DNA from: Rhodocyclaceae bacterium
Lineage (GTDB): Bacteria; Pseudomonadota; Gammaproteobacteria; Burkholderiales; Rhodocyclaceae
Direction of reading: 5' to 3'
DNA length: 64,000 nt
Assembly: GCA_016791115.1 (NCBI GenBank)
Contig: JAEUNL010000023.1
Coordinates: forward strand, 1 to 64,000
Part shown: positions 44,564-54,464 of the stretch, in pieces
Layout: each line of letters starts with the position of its first letter
How positions within the stretch are numbered: position 1 is the first letter of the stretch
Translations under genes and position numbers: made by a program
Notes under the pieces: model-generated
Told to the model about the DNA's origin: nothing
The model's database searches: none
The model's input: the letters and a program-made list of their open reading frames with translations, nothing else

Positions 44564-45883
44564 CTAGCTTGGCGAAGCGCCCGGTTCGCGTGCCTTTCGC
44601 GTCATGAGGAAAGCACCGAGGGCGCGGTCGTAGCTGCGGATGTGCCGGATCAGCCAAGGCCGCAGTGCGGAGAGGATCATCTGGCTGTCGCTGTTCGAGA
44701 GCGCATGGCGGAAGAACTGGACCTGCGCGACCAATTGTGCGTGCTGGCGTTTGTGGGCTTCCGCGTTCGGATCCTTGTAGCGGTCCATCAGCGCCTCTTC
44801 GCTCGCGAAATGGTATTGCGTGTAGCTGACCAATTCGTCGAGCAGGGCCGACTGCAGCACGTAATCTTCCGAGTCCTCGATCGCGCGATGCAAACGATTG
44901 GCGAGCGCGATCAGCGTTTCGTGCTGCCGGTCGATCTCGGGCACGCCGATCATTTCGGCCTCGTTGTCTTCCATCCAGTTGCCGGGCTCGATTGCGGGCG
45001 GTGCCGCGGTCGACAGGCAGTACCGTCCGCTTCCGGTTCCCTTGCACGTGTACATGGCCTGATCCGCCGCCTGCATGAGCGAGATCAGGTTGACGCCGTT
45101 GGTCGGGCACAGTACGACACCGATACTGCAACTGACGTTGACTGTCGCTCCTTCAGGGAGGGTGATGGGTTCGCCGATGGCGGCGATCAGCTTTGCCGCG
45201 ACGATTTCGGCTTGCTCCTGCTGGTCGATCTCGTCGAGCACGATCGCGAACTCGTCCCCGCCGAGCCGGGCAACGGTGTCGGTTTCCCGCACGCAGGCGA
45301 GCATGCGGCCGGCCACGGTCTGCAGCACGATGTCGCCGGCCTGGTGACCATAGCGATCATTGACGGGCTTGAACTGGTCCAGGTCGAGGTAGAGCAGCGC
45401 GGCCAGCTTGCGATTTCGCCGGCTGCGTGCGATAGCCTGAAACAGGCGATCCTCGAGCAGGCTGCGATTGGGCAGGTCAGTCAGCGCGTCATGCAGCGCG
45501 ACGCGAAGCAATGCATGATTGGCGCTCGAAGTCGCTTGCGTGCGAAAGCAGCCGATGACGATCGGGCCGTCGCATGTGGGTACCAGCCATTCCTGGGCTT
45601 CGATGCGGTCGGACGCATCCGCATGCGTGCCGTCGCGCAGCGTCTGCGCCGGCAAGGCTACGGGCGTCGCGTCCGCGGCCTTTCCCGCAACGGGCGGCAC
45701 GTGTGCGGGCAGGGAGCGGGGCCGGGCGATGAATTCGGCAAGCAGCGTCGCGTCGTCACGCATCTGTGCGTCGAAGCTCTGGTTGCCGTAGGCGAGGCGG
45801 CCGTGAGTGATCGCGTACACGGCCATCTCGGCGCGGGTGTCGAGCCAGGTCAGCAGGGATGACTGCAGGGGCGAGGTCGTCAA
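44564..45883 (-). CDS. Diguanylate cyclase with C-terminal hemerythrin domain
   Basis: 439 residues. An N-terminal PAS-like region (1-120), a GGDEF domain (about 125-290) with intact active-site GGDEF (208-212) and the inhibitory I-site RETD (199-202) exactly five residues before it, then a hemerythrin domain (about 300-430). The di-iron ligands are His321, His358, Glu362, His377, His381, His414 and Asp419, with the same spacings as in the nearby bacteriohemerythrin. It should make c-di-GMP under control of O2 or iron redox state. It is convergent with the hybrid kinase gene, with seven bases between them. Confidence 0.93.
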   Translation of the reverse strand: MTTSPLQSSLLTWLDTRAEMAVYAITHGRLAYGNQSFDAQMRDDATLLAEFIARPRSLPAHVPPVAGKAADATPVALPAQTLRDGTHADASDRIEAQEWLVPTCDGPIVIGCFRTQATSSANHALLRVALHDALTDLPNRSLLEDRLFQAIARSRRNRKLAALLYLDLDQFKPVNDRYGHQAGDIVLQTVAGRMLACVRETDTVARLGGDEFAIVLDEIDQQEQAEIVAAKLIAAIGEPITLPEGATVNVSCSIGVVLCPTNGVNLISLMQAADQAMYTCKGTGSGRYCLSTAAPPAIEPGNWMEDNEAEMIGVPEIDRQHETLIALANRLHRAIEDSEDYVLQSALLDELVSYTQYHFASEEALMDRYKDPNAEAHKRQHAQLVAQVQFFRHALSNSDSQMILSALRPWLIRHIRSYDRALGAFLMTRKAREPGASPS

Positions 45884-46084
45884 GGTTTGATCTTTTCGCT
45901 TATTCGGGGATTCCGCGGCGCGTGTCTTATCGCGCGCCGGCGGGGGAATCGCTCACGACATTCTGACCGAGTTCGCACGGCGCGGGTAGCCCGGCAACCC
46001 GGCGCAGGGTCTGCCTGCAGCCATCGCTTGCGAGTCGTTACGGTCGGGGCCGGGATGAACCGGCCGAAACCGTGTGGCCGATGG

Positions 46085-46474
46085 TCAGTACGGATTGCCG
46101 GCCGGTTGCGGCGGTGGCGGACCGACGACAATGAAATTGCTCACGCAACGCACGCCACCGACTTCGGCGGCGCGTTTTGCAGCCAGCCGCGAATGCTCGG
46201 CCGTCGAGACGTAGCCGTGAAGGGTGACGATGCCGCCGTTGGTCTTGGTCTGGATGTTCTCGCGCATCAGCGCCTTGTTGAACCTGAGCCTGGTCGATAC
46301 CTTGATGTTGATGCCTTCGTCGCGGAAAAAGGACGGGTCGCCAATGCCTTCGCACGCCTTCGGCTCGGCGGGTACGGCGGCTGGCGGGGCGGCGGATGCG
46401 GCGGTGCCGATGAGCCCGCAGGCGAGACCGCATGCGAGGAGGTGCGCAAGATTCGGTGGCTGGCGCAGGTGCAT
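46085..46474 (-). CDS. Small exported BON-domain protein
   Basis: 129 residues. Signal peptide (about 1-28, ending ASA), a short Pro-rich linker, and one BON domain (about 50-118: INIKVSTRLRFNKALM, NGGIVTLHGYVSTAEHSRLAAKRA, VRCVSNFIVV). BON proteins bind phospholipid or support envelope integrity. A CAGGAG ribosome site precedes the ATG at 46474. The C terminus is Pro-rich. There is no obvious operon partner. Confidence 0.85.
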   Translation of the reverse strand: MHLRQPPNLAHLLACGLACGLIGTAASAAPPAAVPAEPKACEGIGDPSFFRDEGINIKVSTRLRFNKALMRENIQTKTNGGIVTLHGYVSTAEHSRLAAKRAAEVGGVRCVSNFIVVGPPPPQPAGNPY

Positions 46475-46960
46475 TCGCGGATCTCCTGATCGATCGTCGC
46501 GCGCGTCGCGGCCCGTTTCGGTGGGCCACGGCGCGCTTCCGCCCGAGCGACATTCTACGAGCTGTGCCCGGCGACATAGAGTGTCCCGAAACGCGCGTGG
46601 ACAGGCCATCTCCAGCCGGTAGTCTCCACGATCCAATGTTCATGCGGGACAGCGAAGATGCATGCCTGAAAGGCCCGTTGCATGCGCCTCGTGGCGCGTC
46701 GCACTACAGCGCCTGGCCGGCACACTTTCCGCAGCTTGCACGGCGCTCGGCCCCGCCCGGTTTCCGGCAATTTTCCGCTTCGCCGGCAGCGTGAAATATT
46801 TCTCGAATCATGCGAGGGGCATGGTTCCGCACGTGATCCTCACAAGACACGTTCGATTTGTTCACCAAGTAATTATTTTCGTTCGTTTTTTGCCTGAACC
46901 CCTGTATGAAACCCCAAGCTTAAGTCCTTGTGTTGACACAAAAAAAGCCACTTCATTTGC
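46475..46960. other. Spacer between the BON gene and the mraZ promoter
   Basis: No gene is supported. A diverged copy of the dispersed repeat lies at about 46633-46650. From 46790 onward the DNA is distinctly AT-richer than the rest of the window. An inverted repeat TTGTGTTGACACAA (46928-46941) sits upstream of the mraZ promoter and could be a regulator site; its embedded TTGACA has no good -10 partner. Confidence 0.45.
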
Positions 46961-46989
46961 TTGACCGGGTCGGAATTCCCCCCTAAAGT
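46961..46989 (+). promoter_or_regulatory. Promoter of the dcw cluster (PmraZ)
   Basis: TTGACC (46961-46966), a 17-bp spacer and TAAAGT (46984-46989). The -10 overlaps the first MraZ box, so MraZ binding would block RNA polymerase. Confidence 0.65.
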
Positions 46990-47020
46990 GGGAGGAAGTG
47001 GAGAAAAGTGGGGCAAGTGT
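46986..47020 (+). promoter_or_regulatory. MraZ operator: tandem AAGTGG repeats
   Basis: AAGTGG begins at 46986, 46996 and 47006, exactly 10 bp apart, with a weaker fourth copy AAGTGT at 47015. Tandem GTGG repeats at 10-bp spacing upstream of mraZ are the known MraZ autoregulatory site. Confidence 0.85.
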
Positions 47021-47078
47021 GCATTTTTGGCCCCAAAACGAACGAATTTCCGAACGAACTTTCGGCCAGGGGAGGACG

Positions 47079-47525
47079 ATGTTTCAGGGAGCGGTAGCGC
47101 TCAATCTCGATGCGAAGGGGCGGCTTGCCGTACCCACGCGTTTTCGCGCCGAGATCGACGAGGTCTGCAAGGGGGCGGTGATCGTCACCGTGCACCCCCA
47201 CCGTTGCCTGCTCATCTACCCGGAACCCGTGTGGGGGCCGATCCGGGACGAAGTTCTCGCGCGTTCCAGTCTCGATGAGGCGTCCGCCAAGGTGCGCCGC
47301 CTGTTCGTCGGCAATGCCAACCCCGAGCAACTCGATTCCGCCGGTCGCCTGTTGGTGGCGCCGGAGTTGCGCATGCGCGCGCAACTCGACAAGAAGGTAT
47401 GGCTGGTCGGTCAGGGTGACCATTTCGAGCTCTGGTCCGACGTGCGCTGGGAGCAGCAGCAGGAGGAGTCGTTCGCGATGGATTTGTCGCAACTGCCGCC
47501 TGGGCTGGAGAAGTTGCGGCTGTGA
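47079..47525 (+). CDS. mraZ: Transcriptional regulator MraZ
   Basis: 148 residues with two SpoVT/AbrB-like halves ([26 protein letters not shown] and [23 protein letters not shown]). It forms a ring and represses the dcw operon through the tandem boxes upstream. GGGGAGGACG provides a strong ribosome site. Its stop overlaps the rsmH GTG. Confidence 0.97.
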   Translation: MFQGAVALNLDAKGRLAVPTRFRAEIDEVCKGAVIVTVHPHRCLLIYPEPVWGPIRDEVLARSSLDEASAKVRRLFVGNANPEQLDSAGRLLVAPELRMRAQLDKKVWLVGQGDHFELWSDVRWEQQQEESFAMDLSQLPPGLEKLRL

Positions 47526-48451
47526 GCGGAGGTGCGCAGCACCTCAGCGTGCTGCTCGAAGAGGCGGTCGAGGCCCTGGCGGTGCGGCCGGAAGGAACGT
47601 ACGTCGATGCGACCTTCGGTCGCGGCGGGCACAGCCGGGCAATCCTCGCTCGGCTAGGCGGGCGGGGCAGGCTGATTGCGCTCGATCGCGATCTGCAGGC
47701 GGTCGAGGCGGGGCGGCAGATTGCGGATCCGCGATTCGAGTTGATCCACGCGCCGTTCTCGGCGCTGGCGCAAGTGGTGCAGGGGTGTGGTGTGGTGCAG
47801 GTGGATGGCGTGCTCCTCGATCTGGGCGTGTCGTCGCCGCAGCTGGACGAAGCCGGGCGTGGCATGAGTTTTCGATTCGATGCGCCGCTCGACATGCGGA
47901 TGGACACAAGCTGCGGCATGACCGTGGCGCAATGGCTGGCAACGGCGGAGACATCGGAGATCAGGGGGGTGTTACGGGACTATGGGGAAGAACGGTTTGC
48001 TGATGCGATTGCAAAGGCGATTGTTGCTGCTCGCGCGGAGCGGCCAGTCGAAACAACCCGGCAGCTTGCCGCACTCGTGGAGAAAGCGGTCCGCACGCGC
48101 GAGCCGGGGCAGCACCCCGCGACGCGCAGCTTCCAGGCTCTACGGATTTTCATCAATCAGGAGCTTGAGGAGTTATCGCTAGTGTTGCCGCAGGCGGCAT
48201 CGCTGCTCGCGCCCGGCGGTCGCCTCGCGGTGATCGCCTTTCATTCGCTGGAAGACCGCATCGTCAAGCGCTTCCTGCGTGACGAATCGCGTCCGCCGCA
48301 ATTGCCATCGCGCCTGCCGATTCGTGCCAGCGAATTGCCACAACCGCGGCTCAAGCTCCTGTCGAAGCCGATCCGGCCGTCGGATGCGGAGGTTGCGGCC
48401 AATCCGCGCGCGCGCAGCGCCATCCTGCGCGTCGCGCAGCGGATGCAGTAA
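47522..48451 (+). CDS. rsmH: 16S rRNA (cytosine1402-N4)-methyltransferase
   Basis: 309 residues from a GTG inside the mraZ stop. It methylates N4 of C1402, the same nucleotide that RsmI (23,705 in this window) modifies at the ribose. SAM-binding motif [15 protein letters not shown] (about 28-42), [12 protein letters not shown], and C-terminal [14 protein letters not shown] are diagnostic. Its stop overlaps the ftsL ATG by one base. Confidence 0.97.
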   Translation: MSGGAQHLSVLLEEAVEALAVRPEGTYVDATFGRGGHSRAILARLGGRGRLIALDRDLQAVEAGRQIADPRFELIHAPFSALAQVVQGCGVVQVDGVLLDLGVSSPQLDEAGRGMSFRFDAPLDMRMDTSCGMTVAQWLATAETSEIRGVLRDYGEERFADAIAKAIVAARAERPVETTRQLAALVEKAVRTREPGQHPATRSFQALRIFINQELEELSLVLPQAASLLAPGGRLAVIAFHSLEDRIVKRFLRDESRPPQLPSRLPIRASELPQPRLKLLSKPIRPSDAEVAANPRARSAILRVAQRMQ

Positions 48452-48735
48452 TGCTGCGGCTCAACCTTGTCCTCATCGCGCTGATCGTGGCGAGTGCCCT
48501 CGGGGTCGTCGCTGCGCAGCACAAGTCGCGCCGGCTGGTCACCGAGATCGAGCGTGAACAGGAGCGCATGCGTGCGCTGGAGGTCGAGTTTGGGCAGTTG
48601 CAACTTGAGCAGAGCACCTGGGCGGCGCATGCGCGCATCGAGAAGATCGCACGCGAGCGTCTCGGGATGCGCGCGCCGGCTTCCGGGCAGGTGCTTGCCG
48701 TCGATGCGCTCGTGGCCAAAGGGGGCGCGCGGTGA
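48451..48735 (+). CDS. ftsL: Cell division protein FtsL
   Basis: 94 residues. A short cytoplasmic N terminus, one TM helix (about 3-20) and a periplasmic leucine-zipper coiled coil (about 28-65) ending in ARERLGMRAP. It forms the FtsQ-FtsL-FtsB complex that activates septal synthesis. Its position between rsmH and ftsI and its topology define it despite low sequence conservation. Confidence 0.93.
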   Translation: MLRLNLVLIALIVASALGVVAAQHKSRRLVTEIEREQERMRALEVEFGQLQLEQSTWAAHARIEKIARERLGMRAPASGQVLAVDALVAKGGAR

Positions 48736-50471
48736 GCAAGCGCGTCACCTTCAACCGCAATCCGCTGCTCTCGAGCGTGCTTCCGCAGTGGCGCTCGCGG
48801 TTCGTCTTGTTGCTGCTGCTCTTGGGGTTCGTCGCGCTGGTCGCGCGTTCATTGTTCCTGCAGGGCGTGAATAACGAATTCCTCCAGGCCAAGGGCGAGT
48901 CGCGCTACGCACGCGTGATCGAGATGCCTGCGACGCGCGGTCGCGTCGTCGATCGCAATGGCGATGTCCTCGCGGTGAGCACGCCGGTCAAGTCGATCTG
49001 GGCCATTCCGGAAGACGTGGATCTCAAGCCTGCCCAGGCCCGCAAGCTCGCCGAGCTGCTCGACATGGACGTGCGCGATCTGACTCGCAAGCTGGCCACC
49101 GAGAAGGATTTCGTCTACCTGAAGCGGCAGATCGCGCCGGATGTCGCGCAGCGTGTCGCCGCAATGGGTATCCCCGGCATCCACGAACAGAAGGAATATC
49201 GGCGTTACTACCCGGGTGGCGACGTGATGGCCCACATGCTGGGTTTCACCGGCGTCGACGATAAGGGGCAGGAAGGGATCGAGCTGGCATTCGAGAGCCA
49301 GCTTGCCGGCAAGCCCGGCTCGCGCCGCGTGATCAAGGATCGGCGCGGCCAGATCGTCGAAGACGTCGAGTCGATCCGTGCGCCGCAGGATGGCAAGGAC
49401 ATTCGGCTCGCGCTCGATGCGAAGATCCAGTATCTCGCCTATGCCAGCCTGCGCGAAGCGCTCGAGACGCACAAGGCGCGCGCTGGCGGCATCGTGGTGC
49501 TCGATGCGAAAACCGGCGAAATCCTCGCGCTGACGAATCTGCCGACCTACAACCCCAATAATCGCATCCGCCTCTCGGGGGCGCAGTTGCGCAATCGCGC
49601 GCTGACCGACACCTACGAACCCGGATCGACGATGAAACCGTTCACCGCCGCGATGGCTCTGGACAAGGGCAAGTTCCGTTTCGATACCCCGGTGCAGACG
49701 GCGCCGGGCCGCATGACGATCGGCTCGGCCACGATTTCCGACGCGCACCCGCATGGCGTGTTGACGGTCGCGCAGGTGATCCAGAAATCGTCCAACATCG
49801 GCGCCGCGAAGCTGGCTTTGTCGTTCCCGCCCGAGCACATGTGGCAGATGTTCGACGACCTCGGCTTCGGCGCGCCGCTCAAGCTCGGCTTTCCGGGTGA
49901 GGTGGGCGGACGGTTGCGGCCGGCCAAGACCTGGCGCCCGATCGAGCAGGCGACGATGTCCTACGGTCACGGCATCTCGGTGAGCCTGATGCAGATGGCC
50001 CACGCCTATCTGGTGTTCGCGCGCGAAGGTGATCTGATTCCGCTGTCGCTGACACGTATCGATACGCCGCCGCTGCATGGCAAGACCGTTTTCGGCGCGC
50101 AGACGGCGCGCGAGGTGCGGGCGATGCTCGAACTCGCGGTGCAGCCCGGCGGTACTGCTCCCAAAGCGCAGATCCAGGGCTACCGCGTTGCCGGCAAGAC
50201 CGGTACCGCGCACAAGATCGAGGGCGGTGCGTACGCGAACAAATACGTCTCGTCCTTCGTCGGGCTTGCGCCGGCCAGCGATCCGCGTCTGATCGTTGCC
50301 GTCATGATCGACGAGCCGAGCGGCGGAAAACATTTCGGCGGAGACGTCGCAGCGCCGGTCTTCGCCAACGTCATGGCAGGCAGCTTGCGCGCCATGGGCA
50401 TCGCACCGGATGCGCCACTGGCGCCGCTACAGGTTGCGAAGGATGCCGAAACCGTGCGGGAGAGCATGTGA
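48732..50471 (+). CDS. ftsI: Penicillin-binding protein 3, septal transpeptidase FtsI
   Basis: 579 residues from a GTG overlapping the ftsL stop. A single TM (about 24-44), a pedestal/dimerisation domain with RGRVVDRNGDVLA, and a transpeptidase domain with nucleophile Ser299 and Lys302 (EPGSTMKP), SSN at about 353-355, and KTGT at about 488-491. Cross-links septal peptidoglycan with FtsW. Confidence 0.97.
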   Translation: MSKRVTFNRNPLLSSVLPQWRSRFVLLLLLLGFVALVARSLFLQGVNNEFLQAKGESRYARVIEMPATRGRVVDRNGDVLAVSTPVKSIWAIPEDVDLKPAQARKLAELLDMDVRDLTRKLATEKDFVYLKRQIAPDVAQRVAAMGIPGIHEQKEYRRYYPGGDVMAHMLGFTGVDDKGQEGIELAFESQLAGKPGSRRVIKDRRGQIVEDVESIRAPQDGKDIRLALDAKIQYLAYASLREALETHKARAGGIVVLDAKTGEILALTNLPTYNPNNRIRLSGAQLRNRALTDTYEPGSTMKPFTAAMALDKGKFRFDTPVQTAPGRMTIGSATISDAHPHGVLTVAQVIQKSSNIGAAKLALSFPPEHMWQMFDDLGFGAPLKLGFPGEVGGRLRPAKTWRPIEQATMSYGHGISVSLMQMAHAYLVFAREGDLIPLSLTRIDTPPLHGKTVFGAQTAREVRAMLELAVQPGGTAPKAQIQGYRVAGKTGTAHKIEGGAYANKYVSSFVGLAPASDPRLIVAVMIDEPSGGKHFGGDVAAPVFANVMAGSLRAMGIAPDAPLAPLQVAKDAETVRESM

Positions 50472-51982
50472 ATACCCCTCGCGCCCGGATTGCCGACGAA
50501 GTACTGGCTTGCCTGCGCGAAAGCGGCGTCCAGCCGGCCGAGCTTTGCGCCGACTCGCGCAACGTCAGGCCAGGCGATGTCTTCGTCGCGTATCCGGGAC
50601 ATCGCAGCGACGGCCGGCGCTACATTCCGGAAGCGCTTAGGGCAGGCGCCGGCGCCGTGCTCTGGGAGCGTGAAGGTTTCGAGTGGAACGCAGACTGGAT
50701 TGCACCGAACCTGCCGGTTGATGGACTTCAAGCGCTATCGGGCCATGTTGCGCATCTTGTATATGGCAGGCCGTCGGAGCGCCTCGACTTGATCGGCGTG
50801 ACCGGTACCAACGGCAAGACGTCGGTGAGTCAGTGGATTGCCCAAGCGCTCGCGCGTCGCGGCTGCCGCTGTGGTGTCATCGGCACCCTGGGTAATGGCT
50901 TTCCCGGCGATCTGGTGGAGAGCCCCAACACCACGCCCGACGCTATCGCGATGCATGCACACCTGGCGCGCTTTGTCGCTGGCGGCGCGACTTCATGTGC
51001 GATGGAGGTGTCGTCGATCGGGCTGCATCAGGAGCGCACCAACGGTGCGCGTTTCGCCGTCGCGGTGTTCACCAATCTGACGCGCGATCACCTCGACTAT
51101 CACGGCACGATGGATGCCTACGCTGCGGCCAAGGCGCGCATGTTCGATCTCCCGGGGTTGCGCGCGTCGGTGATCAACCTCGACGACGCGTTCGGGCGGG
51201 CGCAGGCGCTGCGACTGAACCGGCGCGGCGACCGTGTGATCGGCTATACCCTGCAGGGCGGCGCTTCCGTCGCAGACTGCTCGCAGGTGTTGCGAGCGGT
51301 TTCGGTTGCGGATACCGGCGCGGGCTTGCGTTTCGAGCTTGTGACCGGCGCCGAATCGGCGGAGGTGCGCGCCGGGCTGATCGGCAGCTTCAACGTATCG
51401 AACCTGCTCGCCGTGATCGGTGCGCTGCTTGCCGCCGATGTGCCCCTGGCCGAGGCGGCCGGACTCGTTGCCCACCTCGTGCCGCCACCCGGCCGCATGC
51501 AGAAGGTCGGCGGCACGGGCGAGCCGCTGGTCGTCGTCGACTATGCCCATTCACCGGACGCGCTCGAAAAGGTGCTGCAAGCGTTGCGCCCCACGGCCCA
51601 AGTGCGTGGCGGCAGGATCATCTGCGTGTTCGGCTGCGGCGGCGACCGCGATGCCGGCAAGCGCCCGATTATGGGAGAGGCTGCTCGCCGCGGCGCCGAT
51701 GCCGTGGTGCTCACGTCGGACAATCCTCGTGGCGAGGATCCGCGCGCGATCCTCGACCAGGTGCGCGGCGGCGTCGGTCCCGATGCAACTGTGATCGTCG
51801 ATCGTGCCGATGCGATCCGTGCCACCGTAATCGGGGCGGATGCACGCGACATCGTGGTGCTGGCGGGCAAAGGGCATGAGACCTATCAGGAGATCCGCGG
51901 AACGCGCTTTCCTTTCTCGGATGCGGCACACGCGGCGTCGGCGTTGATCGACCGGCGCTCGGCACCCGGGGGACGGCCATGA
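50468..51982 (+). CDS. murE: UDP-MurNAc-L-Ala-D-Glu:meso-DAP ligase
   Basis: 504 residues from a GTG overlapping the ftsI stop. Mur ligase P-loop GVTGTNGKTSVS (about 104-115), central domain, and the DNPRGEDP motif that marks enzymes adding meso-diaminopimelate rather than lysine. Consistent with a Gram-negative cell wall. Its stop overlaps the murF ATG. Confidence 0.97.
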   Translation: MNTPRARIADEVLACLRESGVQPAELCADSRNVRPGDVFVAYPGHRSDGRRYIPEALRAGAGAVLWEREGFEWNADWIAPNLPVDGLQALSGHVAHLVYGRPSERLDLIGVTGTNGKTSVSQWIAQALARRGCRCGVIGTLGNGFPGDLVESPNTTPDAIAMHAHLARFVAGGATSCAMEVSSIGLHQERTNGARFAVAVFTNLTRDHLDYHGTMDAYAAAKARMFDLPGLRASVINLDDAFGRAQALRLNRRGDRVIGYTLQGGASVADCSQVLRAVSVADTGAGLRFELVTGAESAEVRAGLIGSFNVSNLLAVIGALLAADVPLAEAAGLVAHLVPPPGRMQKVGGTGEPLVVVDYAHSPDALEKVLQALRPTAQVRGGRIICVFGCGGDRDAGKRPIMGEAARRGADAVVLTSDNPRGEDPRAILDQVRGGVGPDATVIVDRADAIRATVIGADARDIVVLAGKGHETYQEIRGTRFPFSDAAHAASALIDRRSAPGGRP

Positions 51983-53370
51983 TGAATCTGATGGAGATCG
52001 CGGGCGCCCTGGGCCTTGCCGAACCGGCTGCCAACCCGCTGTGCACGGCAGTGAGCACCGATACGCGCAAGGTCGGCAAGGGCGAACTGTTCATCGCCAT
52101 CGAGGGCGAGAATTTCGACGGACATGATTTCGTCGACGCCGCCGCCCGCGCCGGGGCCGCTGCTGCCGTGGTCTCGCTGGATTGGGCGGCCGCGCATGCT
52201 TCGGCGTTGCCGCTGCTGGCAGTGGGCGATACGCGGTTGGCATTGGGGCGCATCGCCCGGCACTGGCGCGATAAATTTGCCATCCCGCTGATCGGTGTGA
52301 CGGGCAGCAATGGCAAGACGACTGTCAAGGAAATGATCGCTGCCTGCCTGCGTGCGCAGGTTTCTGCAGACGGACTCGATTCCGCGACGGCGGTTCTGGC
52401 GACCAGCGGAAACCTGAACAACGACATCGGCGTGCCGACCATGCTGCTGCGCCTCAACGGCGGACATCGCGCGGCAGTCATCGAGATGGGCATGAATCAC
52501 CCGGGCGAGATCGGCTACCTGACGCAACTTGCCGCGCCGACGGTTGCAGTGGTCAATAACGCGCAGCGCGCTCATCTCGAAGGGATGGGCGATCTCGCAC
52601 AGGTGGCGGCCGAGAAGGGTGCCATCTACGCGGGACTGGGCGAATCCGGGGTGGCGGTGATCAATGCGGATGACGCTTACGCCGATTTCTGGCGCGAGCT
52701 GAATCGCGACCGACGGGTAGTCACTTTTGGTATCGACAAGCCGGCGGACGTGGCGGGTCGCGTCACCCAGCGAGGGCTGGGTTGCATGATCGCGATGCGT
52801 TCGCCGCAGGGCGAAGCCGAGATCGAGGTACGGGTGCCGGGTTTGCACAACGCGCGCAATGCGCTGGCTGCTGCGGCTGCGGCCTTGTCTGCAGGCGTTC
52901 GTCTGCGTGCGGTGGTGGCAGGCCTGTCGGGCTTCGAAGGCGTGAAGGGGCGTTTGCAGCGGCGCCAGGCAGCGTTTGGCGCACTGCTCATCGACGACAC
53001 CTACAACGCCAACCCCGACTCGATGCGTGCAGCGATAGACGTACTCGCGACGACGCCCGGCCGGAAGCTTTTCGTGCTCGGCGACATGGGTGAGATCGGC
53101 GAGCGCGCAGGCCAGTTCCACGACGAGATCGGCGGTTATGCAAAGAGCCAGGGTGTGGACCAGTTGTTCGCGCTAGGCGAGCTTGCGGAACTGGCTGCGC
53201 GCAATTTCGGCGCCGGCGGCCGTCATTTTCGCCAGGTGGACGATCTGGTTGCCGTGCTGCGCAAAGAGCTCGATCCGAATACGGTGGTGCTGGTCAAAGG
53301 ATCGCGGTTCATGCGCATGGAGCGCGTGGCCGATGCGATCGCGGTCACCGACGAGAAAAAGGCCTCATAA
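51979..53370 (+). CDS. murF: UDP-MurNAc-tripeptide:D-Ala-D-Ala ligase
   Basis: 463 residues. Adds the D-Ala-D-Ala dipeptide to complete the UDP-MurNAc-pentapeptide. P-loop [14 protein letters not shown] (about 112-125), [11 protein letters not shown], and C-terminal [11 protein letters not shown]. The two N-terminal in-frame ATGs (51979 and 51982) are equivalent choices. Confidence 0.97.
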   Translation: MMNLMEIAGALGLAEPAANPLCTAVSTDTRKVGKGELFIAIEGENFDGHDFVDAAARAGAAAAVVSLDWAAAHASALPLLAVGDTRLALGRIARHWRDKFAIPLIGVTGSNGKTTVKEMIAACLRAQVSADGLDSATAVLATSGNLNNDIGVPTMLLRLNGGHRAAVIEMGMNHPGEIGYLTQLAAPTVAVVNNAQRAHLEGMGDLAQVAAEKGAIYAGLGESGVAVINADDAYADFWRELNRDRRVVTFGIDKPADVAGRVTQRGLGCMIAMRSPQGEAEIEVRVPGLHNARNALAAAAAALSAGVRLRAVVAGLSGFEGVKGRLQRRQAAFGALLIDDTYNANPDSMRAAIDVLATTPGRKLFVLGDMGEIGERAGQFHDEIGGYAKSQGVDQLFALGELAELAARNFGAGGRHFRQVDDLVAVLRKELDPNTVVLVKGSRFMRMERVADAIAVTDEKKAS

Positions 53371-53371
53371 G

Positions 53372-54460
53372 ATGCTGCTCGAACTGGCCCAGTGGCTGGC
53401 CAAGGACATCCGGACGTTCAACGTCTTCAACTACATCACGCTGCGCGCAGTGCTGGCGGCGCTGACGGCACTGCTGATCTCGTTCATATTCGGGCCGTTG
53501 GTAATCCGCTGGCTGGCCGAGAAAAAGGTCGGCCAGGCAGTGCGCGACGACGGGCCGAAATCCCACTTGACCAAGGCCGGGACGCCAACGATGGGCGGGG
53601 CGCTGATCCTGGTCTCGATCACGATCACTACGCTCCTCTGGGGCGATCTGGCGAATCGGTATCTTTGGGTTGTCCTGTTCGTCACGCTGGGATTCGGCGC
53701 GGTCGGCTGGGTGGACGACTGGCGAAAGGTCGTGCATCGCGACCCGAAGGGTCTGGCCAGTCGCTGGAAGTATTTCTGGACGTCTGCCATCGCGTTGGGC
53801 GCGGCGAGCTATCTCGGTCTGACCGCAACGCTACCTGCGCAACTCGAACTGATCGTGCCGTTCTTCAAGACGATTGCGTATCCGCTCGGCGCGATCGGAT
53901 TCATCGTGCTGACCTATTTCGTCATCAACGGTACCGGGCACGCGGTCAACCTGACCGACGGCCTCGACGGTCTCGCGATCATGCCGACCGTGATGGTGGG
54001 GTCTGCCCTGGCCATCTTTGCCTACGTCGCCGGACATTCCGGCTTCTCGAAGTACCTCGGCGTGCCGCACATCCCGGGCGCCGCCGAACTCGCCGTCTTC
54101 TGTGGCGCCATGGCTGGCGCAGGGCTGGGATTCCTGTGGTTCAACGCCTATCCGGCGGAGGTGTTCATGGGGGACGTCGGTGCCCTGGCCCTCGGCGCGG
54201 CGCTCGGCACCGTGGCCGTGATCGTGCGCCAGGAAGTTGTGCTGTTCATCATGGGCGGTCTGTTCGTCGCCGAAGCACTGTCAGTGATGGCTCAGGTGCT
54301 GTATTTCAAGTGGACCGGCGGCAAACGCATCTTCCGCATGGCGCCGCTGCACCACCACTACGAACTCGGCGGATGGAAGGAGACGCAGGTCGTGGTGCGC
54401 TTCTGGATCATCACGATCATGCTGGTGCTGTTCGGCCTTTCGACCCTGAAGCTGCGGTGA
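53372..54460 (+). CDS. mraY: Phospho-MurNAc-pentapeptide transferase
   Basis: 362 residues, about ten TM helices. Makes lipid I on undecaprenyl phosphate. Diagnostic motifs: [18 protein letters not shown] (about 48-65), a VDDWRKV loop, [10 protein letters not shown] and the His-rich [15 protein letters not shown] near the end. The ATG lies one base after the murF stop. Confidence 0.98.
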   Translation: MLLELAQWLAKDIRTFNVFNYITLRAVLAALTALLISFIFGPLVIRWLAEKKVGQAVRDDGPKSHLTKAGTPTMGGALILVSITITTLLWGDLANRYLWVVLFVTLGFGAVGWVDDWRKVVHRDPKGLASRWKYFWTSAIALGAASYLGLTATLPAQLELIVPFFKTIAYPLGAIGFIVLTYFVINGTGHAVNLTDGLDGLAIMPTVMVGSALAIFAYVAGHSGFSKYLGVPHIPGAAELAVFCGAMAGAGLGFLWFNAYPAEVFMGDVGALALGAALGTVAVIVRQEVVLFIMGGLFVAEALSVMAQVLYFKWTGGKRIFRMAPLHHHYELGGWKETQVVVRFWIITIMLVLFGLSTLKLR

Positions 54461-54464
54461 CACG

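Noticed and set aside
46662-46964. 100-codon open frame in the AT-richer region before mraZ
   Set aside because: No ribosome site, no family resemblance, and it overlaps the inverted repeat and promoter region of the dcw cluster.
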